Part shown: piece by piece, positions 53,666 through 61,171 of the stretch
Position numbering within the stretch: the first letter of the stretch is position 1
How the letters are laid out: each line of letters opens with the position of its first letter
Assembly: GCA_963974125.1 (NCBI GenBank)
Contig: CAXBCH010000020.1
Location: 19,245-83,244 of the forward strand
Length of the DNA stretch: 64,000 nucleotides
DNA from: Haliea sp963974125
Lineage (GTDB): Bacteria; Pseudomonadota; Gammaproteobacteria; Pseudomonadales; Halieaceae
Direction of reading: 5' to 3'
Notes under the pieces: model-generated
Databases searched by the model: none
The model's input: the letters and a program-made list of their open reading frames with translations, nothing else
What the model was told of the DNA's origin: nothing
Position numbers and translations under genes: made by a program

Positions 53666-55708
53666 TCAAACGCGGGAGTACGGATAGGCAGGTTTAATGT
53701 AGGCGTTAATAAACTTACCCTTGGAATCAGATTCCATGAGCTGCTGGAATATCGGCTCCGGAACGTTGTAATATTGATAGATCCCACTGACATTGAACTC
53801 AACTTCAAGCGTGCTACTGGTAGGCTCGTAGCCAATTGATAGCACACTCGACGAAACTACCATTTCCCTTTCCATTCTTTTTATCTCCTCTGTTGAAAGT
53901 GATGTGCGCAGAACGCGTAATGAACTCCAGATAGGGTTTTGTGCGCGCCAAGCAGCAGCAACACGCTCGTAGTTTTCAGCTACCCGAGCACCCTGCCAAC
54001 GCTTTGCAACGGCGGGATCTTCGCTATTCGGTCGATGTCTCTCGTCCGGCAAAGTAATGCGACAACGGATAGGAAGACGCGCCGCCTCTCCGGTGATGAT
54101 GGCCTCGCCAACGCGCAGTACTGGCAGACTATCAACAATACCCGCCAAGTTGTCCGGCAACGATGCCTGAACCTTGGCGCGATCTGACGAATTGGAGAGA
54201 CGCAGCGCGATGAATGTTCCGCATTGAGACAGGATGGTTTCGTCGACTTCAGATGGGCGCTGACTGACAATCATCGCACCGATACCGAACTTACGCCCTT
54301 CCTTCACGATCCGTTGGACCATAGCACGCGCTGGGCCCTCAGCATCTTTAGAGAGATAGCGGTGCGCTTCTTCCATCACCACGAGCAACGGCCTTGCGAT
54401 CCCACCTTCGCTCTTATCTCTACCCCAGAACAGTCCCTCATAGATGATTTTTAAAATTGCACCGATAAGACGAGCAACTACAGTACTGGGAATTCCGGAT
54501 AGATCGAGGATCGTGACAGGCTTGTCGTGCCCCAGCCAAGCATGCAGCAGTTCTGGCAAGTCCTTCGCGGCATTGCCATTTAGATCAGGTTCCCATTCAC
54601 CTGGATGGAGTAAAAAGTCGTACTGTCGGTTTAGCATCCGTGAGCGCATCTGATCCAATGGGCGGCGGATACCCAGAACGCCGACCTGATTGATAAAAGG
54701 AGCTGCGGCGCCCGCACCATGCGGTTTGTAGCGAGGAGCTTTGAGTGTCGCCGCATCCCCAGCTTCATCTAACGCCGGCAGGGTGCGTGGCTGGTCAGCC
54801 CATGTCTTGATTTCAGGCTCCAATAATTCGAACCAGAGCTTTTTAAGACTGAACGGAATCGGGCTATCGACAGTCATCGAGTTGAGGTCCAATCCGGCGA
54901 CTGACGCCTCGTTCACGTATTTGCTTTTATAATCAAAGATGCGATCAAGGATTTGCGACAACGGCTTATCGTCAAGCCCGCCCATCAAGAAAGTAAGGAG
55001 ATCGGCCGGCTCCTGCGCCCAGAATGGAATGTAGAGTGGTTGTTCATCGACACTTGGATTGACACGAAAAACAGTAGACACCGACCGCAACGCTTCACCA
55101 TACTCTCCGTGAATATCGAGCAGCAAAATCCGGGCGTTTGGAAACGCGCTACCGCCCTCTCCACCGCCTCCCAAGGCTATCGACCTCAGCAAACTGGCTA
55201 CAGTCGTTGACTTGCCTGCCCCTGTCGAACCTAGCACTGCGCTATGACGCGTGACGAGTTTGTCCAGATCAATGCGAACGGGTATGCCCTCAGCATTGGC
55301 CAGGCGACCTATCATCACTTGACCTCCATCTTGCGTACCGTATATGACCGCGAGATCCTCTTCGGTCACAAGATGGACTTCGTCTTTTACATTTGGGTAC
55401 TGGCTGATGCCACGTTCAAATGAAGCGCCAATGATCTCTCCCACAAGCTGGATCGTCATCCAACGGTCGCCTCGATCGCTCGGTTCGCGTACTGATTCCG
55501 GTGCGGCGTTAGCACCGACTTCGGCGACTATGCCGTATAGGTCGTGGTAACCCTGCGGGATACGTACAAAGCTACCTACTTGGCCGATTCGGTAGCTTTT
55601 TCCACCTATGATTGCGATGCCGGACGCCACGTTTGGAGACTGACGTACACTGATCGCGGCACCAGTCACAGCACCAACATGGCCAAGCAATGTCGGTTTC
55701 GAACTCAT
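53666..55708 (-). CDS. HerA-type ATPase with C-terminal KTSC domain, SIR2 partner
   Basis: A 680-residue HerA/FtsK-like ATPase: Walker A GSTGAGKST (160-168), LLLDIHGEYG (195-204), Walker B LLVVMEEAHR (441-450) and the arginine-finger region SQRPSEVDE (482-490). Residues about 620-680 form a KTSC domain (SSVLSIGYEPTSSTLEVEF, SGIYQYYNVPEPIFQQLMES). The N-terminal beta barrel (HAS-barrel-like, 1-100) is normal for HerA. It overlaps SIR2 by 4 bp. In SIR2-HerA systems the ATPase hexamer holds the NADase and activates it on phage attack. The KTSC tail is unusual to me and may recognise a ligand or partner. Confidence 0.88.
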   Translation of the reverse strand: MSSKPTLLGHVGAVTGAAISVRQSPNVASGIAIIGGKSYRIGQVGSFVRIPQGYHDLYGIVAEVGANAAPESVREPSDRGDRWMTIQLVGEIIGASFERGISQYPNVKDEVHLVTEEDLAVIYGTQDGGQVMIGRLANAEGIPVRIDLDKLVTRHSAVLGSTGAGKSTTVASLLRSIALGGGGEGGSAFPNARILLLDIHGEYGEALRSVSTVFRVNPSVDEQPLYIPFWAQEPADLLTFLMGGLDDKPLSQILDRIFDYKSKYVNEASVAGLDLNSMTVDSPIPFSLKKLWFELLEPEIKTWADQPRTLPALDEAGDAATLKAPRYKPHGAGAAAPFINQVGVLGIRRPLDQMRSRMLNRQYDFLLHPGEWEPDLNGNAAKDLPELLHAWLGHDKPVTILDLSGIPSTVVARLIGAILKIIYEGLFWGRDKSEGGIARPLLVVMEEAHRYLSKDAEGPARAMVQRIVKEGRKFGIGAMIVSQRPSEVDETILSQCGTFIALRLSNSSDRAKVQASLPDNLAGIVDSLPVLRVGEAIITGEAARLPIRCRITLPDERHRPNSEDPAVAKRWQGARVAENYERVAAAWRAQNPIWSSLRVLRTSLSTEEIKRMEREMVVSSSVLSIGYEPTSSTLEVEFNVSGIYQYYNVPEPIFQQLMESDSKGKFINAYIKPAYPYSRV

Positions 55709-56958
55709 TCGGCACCATCAACGGAAGGATGAGCTGTTAACGCAACATCAGCTTCCGATGAGGTCGACCCGGCAGCAACTGCCGTATCTACCATCGGAAC
55801 AATAGCCGAAAAGTGCTGTGTAGAGTGAGATGACGCAAAGAATCGCGCAAGCCGATCAAATCGTCCCAACTGAAATTCTGGAACACCATCTGTGGCATTG
55901 CACCCCCAGTACGTCCCTCGAATCGCACCCCAGTCACGAGTCAGCAGATCACCAGGCATCCACGGCGCTACAACGCCATTGATCATGGCCTTGTCTGGAG
56001 AATACAAGCTCATATTAGAGCGGCGACCGGCAATATCCCGGGCGTGAACCTCTTGATCAAGTGGTTTGAACTGAAACGCAAACACACTCGCCGATGGGTT
56101 AGCAGACAAGCACTCGTCTATTCTTGCTGAAATGTGTGCGTCGGCGAAGGAAAAACCGGTCGCAATCAGTAACGTGTCGGGTGTCATTAAAAATGCGCGC
56201 AAGCGATCAAACAGGGCTGCATATGGTGCCTTTTGCGTTTGATCGTATTTCAGGTGCTCAGGAAACACCAAGTGTGTAGCCTTCGCATGTCCAGTGCGGA
56301 TCACTTCTCCTTGTGCGTTGGCTGTCCAGCCGAGTGAACCATGCAGCTTCCACAAGCGGGTCCAGCGTGCAGGTAAGTCGTTACATGCGACAGACGATGG
56401 ATCAAAGAATGGCTCGCTTGCGCCGGTGAAACCGTCGAAATACGGGACTCGTGTGCGTTCCAACGCCTGCTCGAATAGCAGATCATAGTTAGTAGTGAAA
56501 ATTTCTACTGGGTGCTCTCGCCCGGTACCGCTGATCCATGTCACGAATTCAACGTATGGTGAAGGTCCGTCATGAAGAGGTTGATTTACGATGGTGCCAA
56601 TATGCTCACATATCGCATCGCTCAACTTCGCGTACCCCTCACCATCGAGGTCATGGACTTTTGTCTTGCCAATTACTCCAGCCAAACTTCGTACCCGCGA
56701 CAAGATCGTTTCGATATTCTGGGTTTCCAATTCTGACCGTACCGCATCCAGAGTATTGCCGTAATCAGCCTTCAGCGATTCCATCACCATCTCCGTAAGA
56801 CCTGCTACAGCAGGGATTAAGGGCTTGTCGCTTCCGGGGGGGAAGATTCCAGCAGGCGCACCCGCTCCGACCAAAAGACCGATCCGCTTTCGACCTTGGG
56901 CTATGATCTGTCTCAGACTAGCCATATATTGATCTGGATTGTGGACGCTAACAGTCAT
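55705..56958 (-). CDS. SIR2-family NADase of a SIR2-HerA defence pair
   Basis: A 417-residue SIR2 protein. LLVGAGAPAG (about 29-38) binds NAD, TTNYD (155-159) and LWKLHGSLGW with catalytic H206 are present. It lacks the four zinc cysteines of protein deacylases such as the one at 35825, which fits a defence NADase. In the known SIR2-HerA systems it destroys NAD and stops the infected cell. It follows mod by 28 bp and overlaps herA by 4 bp, so all three are probably one transcript. The C-terminal 90 residues are low complexity and unexplained. Confidence 0.88.
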   Translation of the reverse strand: MTVSVHNPDQYMASLRQIIAQGRKRIGLLVGAGAPAGIFPPGSDKPLIPAVAGLTEMVMESLKADYGNTLDAVRSELETQNIETILSRVRSLAGVIGKTKVHDLDGEGYAKLSDAICEHIGTIVNQPLHDGPSPYVEFVTWISGTGREHPVEIFTTNYDLLFEQALERTRVPYFDGFTGASEPFFDPSSVACNDLPARWTRLWKLHGSLGWTANAQGEVIRTGHAKATHLVFPEHLKYDQTQKAPYAALFDRLRAFLMTPDTLLIATGFSFADAHISARIDECLSANPSASVFAFQFKPLDQEVHARDIAGRRSNMSLYSPDKAMINGVVAPWMPGDLLTRDWGAIRGTYWGCNATDGVPEFQLGRFDRLARFFASSHSTQHFSAIVPMVDTAVAAGSTSSEADVALTAHPSVDGAE

Positions 56959-56986
56959 TGAATACTCCCCTTTTTTTTAAACCTAT

Positions 56987-59818
56987 TCATACCCTAAACA
57001 CCTTCATCACCTCATCCCCAAGATGGTTGATCACCTTCACGGCAATTCGCCCAGACTGCGGCTTGGCAAATGGCCTTGAGGTGTCACTGTTCAGGGTAGA
57101 CCAGGCATCCTCGTTGATTTCGGTTTTGAGTGTGGTCTTCAACGATTTGTAGGGGTCATTGGCGCCGAGGAAGTAGGCCTGGCGGACGAAGAAGGATTCT
57201 TCGTTGTAGTCGGTGTCGATAAACCAGCAGGCGATGCCGTCGGCGCTGTCGCTGATGACTTCACCGGTTTGGGGTTTGAATACGTCGACGCCGTTGACCT
57301 TGACCTGCACCATGTCGTTCTCGGCATCGAGGATATCGATATCCGGTTCGCCGAAGATGATGAACAGGTTGCCCTTGCCGGTATTCTTCAAGTCATCTGC
57401 CATGTGGAGATCAGCGTTCATGCGAGCCTTGAGGACGGGTATACGGCCGAGTTTGTTGAACTCGCTGGAGTGGGCGTCGTAGTTGAAGGCGCAGGTGATC
57501 AACACATCGAAGTCGGCGTCGCCGGCTTCGCGGGCGGCAGCCACCAAGTCGGGGCGGGAGACAGTGCCGAATTCAGGGCCAATAAATATGGCCGCCCTCC
57601 TCTCGTTTCCACTCTCATCGTTACCTTCAAAGTAGCGACCTTCAGCACAGACCAGGTCGCCGGGCCATGGGATGAGTGCGGTGAAGTTGATCTTGTTAGC
57701 CTTATCGGCCTGCTGAACGCCCGAGGTTTTCAGGTTTTCCAGAATCATCTGAACGAAGTCGCGGGTTTCGGCGTAGGCGCCGTCATTTTCAGCAATGTTG
57801 GGATCGATCAGTTCATCGTTTTCATCCACTCCGAGAACCCTGTGGGGGGACAGGCTCTCCACAGTAAAGGGGCCAGCTACACGGACTTTCTTTTTGTCCT
57901 CGTAGGGTTTGTCGTAGAGATATTCATGATCGGCCTTGGCGGCGATGGAGGAATCGATTTCCTGCTGACGGGCGATGCGCAGTTGCCACCAATCGGTGTG
58001 AAGTTTCTTTGTGACATCAGACCAACCCTCATCCGTCTCACGGGGAATCTCCCATTCCTGCCAGTCTGTGCCCAGCGTCTTGTTGAGTTGTTGCCGTAGG
58101 GGTTCCAGTTTTTCCTGGAACTTGTCCCAGATCACATCGATTTCGGTGTTGTTGGCTATGGACTTGAGGGTGATATGGGGCACCCGCTCGTAGACGAAGC
58201 CCTGGCCGATATAGCCACGGGCAGGTTGACTGGAGGGCGCGCTTCGGGTGATTTCCGCTTCTTTTAACTGGCCATCGCGGCTGTCGGCCAGCAAGTAATA
58301 GGGATAGCGGGCGCCCATAATACGGGCGCGCGCCAGTGCCAGAGAAACGCGGGAGGTATCGATGGTAATCCAGCGGCGGCCCCATTGTTCGGCGACGGTG
58401 GCGGTGGTACCGGAGCCGCATGTCGGGTCGAGAACAAGATCACCTGGATCGGTGGTCATCAGTAAGCAACGCTGTATGATTTTGGTTGTTGTCTGAACCA
58501 CATAGTACCGATCATCGCCATAGCCGCCTGTACCGGTGTCTGTCCAAACATTAAGTAATGGCATAACGGAAAAATCTGACAAATATCGAACATAACTCAG
58601 TGTCTTACCACCAGCGTGTAGTCGGTCAGATTTGCCAAGCCTTTCAATAGAATTTGGACTTGTTGACCAGTATCTTCCACCTGGCCCATACTGGTTATCG
58701 CGGTAGGATATTCTCTCTTTTCCCCGACTGTACTCATGGCTCGATGTCAGATTGTCCGGCCTACAAAGCTGGTCGATCGCATATTCACTTTGAGAAGCCA
58801 CTCGTTGGAAATGTCCCCCATCATGCTTCACCCACCTATATTGTTCTGAACCAGGATCACCAACCTGCTTTGAAAGATAGTAAGAACGGAATTTTATGGC
58901 ATCGTGACTTTTACAAAACCAAATCAAGTAATCTGAAACACTTGGAATAGCCAAGTCCGTTTGAACTGAGGTCTTCTTTACCGTGATTACTGAGACAAAG
59001 TTTCCAGCGCCAAATACCTCGTCCAACAACGCCCTAACCCGATGCATATTCTCATCTCCAATCTGCACAAAGATGGAGCCAGAATGTGTCAACAAATCCC
59101 GCGCGACCGTCAATCGATCACGCAGATACGTCAGGTAGGAATGAATCCCATCGCGCCAAGTATCACGAAACGCCTTAACTTGCTCCGGCTCGCGGGTAAT
59201 ATGGTCGGTATTGCCATCTTTCACATCGCGGCTGGTTGTAGACCACTGAAAGTTGGAGTTGAATTTGATGCCATAGGGCGGATCGAAGTAAATACACTGC
59301 ACCTTGCCCCGCAGGCCCTCACGCTCCGCCAGGCTGGCCATTACCTGCAATGAGTCGCCGAGGATCATGCGGTTGGTCCAGTGGGCGTCGTGCTGGTAGA
59401 ACTCGGTTTTGGCGCCATCGTCGGGCAGGCCATTGAAATCGGCAAAGAGGTCGACCATGGCGCCGGGTTGCTCGGCGTCGCTGGCCTCCCTATCGATCTC
59501 ACTGCGGCGGCGCAGGTCGTCGATCAGTACCTTGGGATGGACCTTTTCCTGGATATACAGGGGCGGAGCGTGCACCACCAGATCGGACCAGTCCTGCTGG
59601 TCCTTGCCGCGCCACACCAGTTGCGGGTCAAGGTCGTGGTTGCGGCTTTCCTTTTCATCCGCCAGCTCGCCGCTGCCACGGGGGTAGCTGACCTTTACCG
59701 TCGCCTGGTCATCCTTCTTCATTACCGACTGGTATTCGGCGGTGGGGATGTTCTTGCGGCTGGCCTCGTCGTGGGTCAAGGCTTCGACGGATTTGGGAGT
59801 TTGTGGTTTCTTTGCCAT
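56987..59818 (-). CDS. Type III-like site-specific DNA methyltransferase (Mod)
   Basis: A 943-residue adenine or cytosine-N4 methyltransferase of the beta class: DPPYGIKFNSNFQ (DPPY 179-182) comes before the SAM motif DPTCGSGTTA (464-473). The target-recognition region is the 280-residue stretch between, and the large C-terminal part (about 500-943) is typical of this Mod type, which pairs with a DEAD-box Res. Start ATG 59818 follows the NYN gene by 25 bp. It lies downstream of res (about 2.1 kb apart) in the same orientation, and upstream of SIR2. Confidence 0.92.
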   Translation of the reverse strand: MAKKPQTPKSVEALTHDEASRKNIPTAEYQSVMKKDDQATVKVSYPRGSGELADEKESRNHDLDPQLVWRGKDQQDWSDLVVHAPPLYIQEKVHPKVLIDDLRRRSEIDREASDAEQPGAMVDLFADFNGLPDDGAKTEFYQHDAHWTNRMILGDSLQVMASLAEREGLRGKVQCIYFDPPYGIKFNSNFQWSTTSRDVKDGNTDHITREPEQVKAFRDTWRDGIHSYLTYLRDRLTVARDLLTHSGSIFVQIGDENMHRVRALLDEVFGAGNFVSVITVKKTSVQTDLAIPSVSDYLIWFCKSHDAIKFRSYYLSKQVGDPGSEQYRWVKHDGGHFQRVASQSEYAIDQLCRPDNLTSSHEYSRGKERISYRDNQYGPGGRYWSTSPNSIERLGKSDRLHAGGKTLSYVRYLSDFSVMPLLNVWTDTGTGGYGDDRYYVVQTTTKIIQRCLLMTTDPGDLVLDPTCGSGTTATVAEQWGRRWITIDTSRVSLALARARIMGARYPYYLLADSRDGQLKEAEITRSAPSSQPARGYIGQGFVYERVPHITLKSIANNTEIDVIWDKFQEKLEPLRQQLNKTLGTDWQEWEIPRETDEGWSDVTKKLHTDWWQLRIARQQEIDSSIAAKADHEYLYDKPYEDKKKVRVAGPFTVESLSPHRVLGVDENDELIDPNIAENDGAYAETRDFVQMILENLKTSGVQQADKANKINFTALIPWPGDLVCAEGRYFEGNDESGNERRAAIFIGPEFGTVSRPDLVAAAREAGDADFDVLITCAFNYDAHSSEFNKLGRIPVLKARMNADLHMADDLKNTGKGNLFIIFGEPDIDILDAENDMVQVKVNGVDVFKPQTGEVISDSADGIACWFIDTDYNEESFFVRQAYFLGANDPYKSLKTTLKTEINEDAWSTLNSDTSRPFAKPQSGRIAVKVINHLGDEVMKVFRV

Positions 59819-59843
59819 GGATTGCTGTACTCGTTCGGTGGAG

Positions 59844-60665
59844 TCAGGGCTGACTTGTGGCTGCTTGCCGTCCAGTGCGCTGACCCGGTTTGGCGAGGCC
59901 CGATTGCAGGCCGTCGATATGTTCAAATAGGTCGGCGTTGATCTGTTGCCACATGGGGTCGAGGATAAAGTCCACCCCCTCCCGACGGGCCAGTTTTGCG
60001 GCAGGCACAAAATCGCTGTCGCCGGATACCAGCACAATGGTGTCCACCTGGCGTTTCAAGGAAAGGGACGCGATATCCAGTCCAATGCGCATATCCACGC
60101 CTTTTTGCCTTAGCCCGAGAGCGACGGACCCGGAATTGAGGGATTGCCAGACCGTTCGGGAATCCACCAGTCTTTGGTAGTCCTGCGCAGTCAGAGTGAG
60201 GTGGATGTTGCCATTATCGTCCGGTACCAGTCCGTCAGGCAGGGGCATAAACGCCTCCCGGCTGCGCAACAGTTTTTTGGTCAGTTGAGGCTTTATGGCC
60301 CAGTCATGTTCGCGATTCACCTTTCCCAGCCGCAAAGCAAATTTACGCTGGCGCTTGAGACAGTCAAACAGGGCACGACGCTCTGTCGCCACATCGGATT
60401 TGGCGAAGTCCAGGGGCCGGTTGTCGATGGGGTGGTGAGCCTTGCCGTCGTAGGGCGCCGAATCGTAATAGAAAATGCGGTAGACATGCTCCTGCCAGCG
60501 ATCCCTGGGGCAGTTGGTCAGGGACAGAACATGGTTATGGCACAGGTGGCGCAGGCAGCCTGCTATACGTTCCGGGGTGGCGCAGCGGGCCGGCGGCACC
60601 AATGTGGGCAAGCGGTGTAGAAAGTAACCACCGTCGATAAGAATAGCGATGCGCCGGGTACTCAT
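59844..60665 (-). CDS. NYN-domain (PIN-like) protein
   Basis: A 273-residue protein with the NYN layout: ILIDGGYFLHRL at the start (D11) and TIVLVSGDSDFVPAAKLA, the acidic nuclease-like motif, near 190-207. NYN proteins often act as RNases or on RNA. It sits between res and mod, which is not part of the minimal type III set. ATG 60665 has GGGAGG about 6 nt upstream and lies in an ATGA overlap with a small upstream frame. It may help the system as a nuclease or regulator; no partner is proven. Confidence 0.82.
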   Translation of the reverse strand: MSTRRIAILIDGGYFLHRLPTLVPPARCATPERIAGCLRHLCHNHVLSLTNCPRDRWQEHVYRIFYYDSAPYDGKAHHPIDNRPLDFAKSDVATERRALFDCLKRQRKFALRLGKVNREHDWAIKPQLTKKLLRSREAFMPLPDGLVPDDNGNIHLTLTAQDYQRLVDSRTVWQSLNSGSVALGLRQKGVDMRIGLDIASLSLKRQVDTIVLVSGDSDFVPAAKLARREGVDFILDPMWQQINADLFEHIDGLQSGLAKPGQRTGRQAATSQP

Positions 60666-60934
60666 GCGCACCTCCCTTCGATGGGAGCTGCCAGGCTATA
60701 GCTGAAAAAAGAAAAGCCCCAGGGGTTCGGCGCGAACTCGGAATAGGTGAGTCGGCGTACTGCCAAGGGGCGGATGTGCTGCGAACTATAGTTACAGATT
60801 TGGTGTAACGCAACCCTCTGGAGCGGTCTAGCGCAGACTGCATTCCAAGCTGTCGCTTTTTTAGTGTCGACAGAGCAACCGAATATTTTACTTTTAATAA
60901 ATTCTATAACACTATGATTTTTATTATTTTTCAT
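60662..60934 (-). CDS. Possible small protein upstream of the NYN gene
   Basis: A 90-residue frame starting MKNNKNHSVIEFIKSKIFG with a strong GGGAGG site 8 nt upstream, ending in an ATGA overlap with the NYN gene. The first 25 residues look protein-like, but the rest lacks a family and may be a leader. Translational coupling is plausible. Confidence 0.4.
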   Translation of the reverse strand: MKNNKNHSVIEFIKSKIFGCSVDTKKATAWNAVCARPLQRVALHQICNYSSQHIRPLAVRRLTYSEFAPNPWGFSFFSYSLAAPIEGRCA

Positions 60935-61088
60935 GATTTCGCCTCCCTGGCTATTGGTTCCGTTGTAACTGCCTCGGGCATCCTGCTGCATTCAGCTTCG
61001 ACTTCGGTGCATACATTATGAGTATGGGTCAGCCTTGCCAGTGGAAATAAAATAAAATCCATCATTTGTGTTCTGCTTGGGCAACTGT

Positions 61089-61159
61089 ATGTATAGAAAA
61101 TGGCACTTTTCTATACATGTAGCCCGACACCCGTTTGCTTATCACCACTTTTCTATACA
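61089..61159 (-). promoter_or_regulatory. Operator-like repeats upstream of NYN-mod-SIR2-herA
   Basis: ATGTATAGAAAA (61089-61100) and TTTTCTATACAT (61107-61118) form a perfect 12-bp inverted repeat with a 6-bp centre. CACTTTTCTATACA occurs at 61104-61117 and again at 61146-61159, 42 bp apart, i.e. four helical turns. The site lies between the res stop and the next gene start, on the promoter side of the putative NYN-mod-SIR2-herA operon. It looks like the target of a dimeric repressor, whose gene is not obvious in the window. Confidence 0.6.
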
Positions 61160-61171
61160 GATGCTGGTCGC

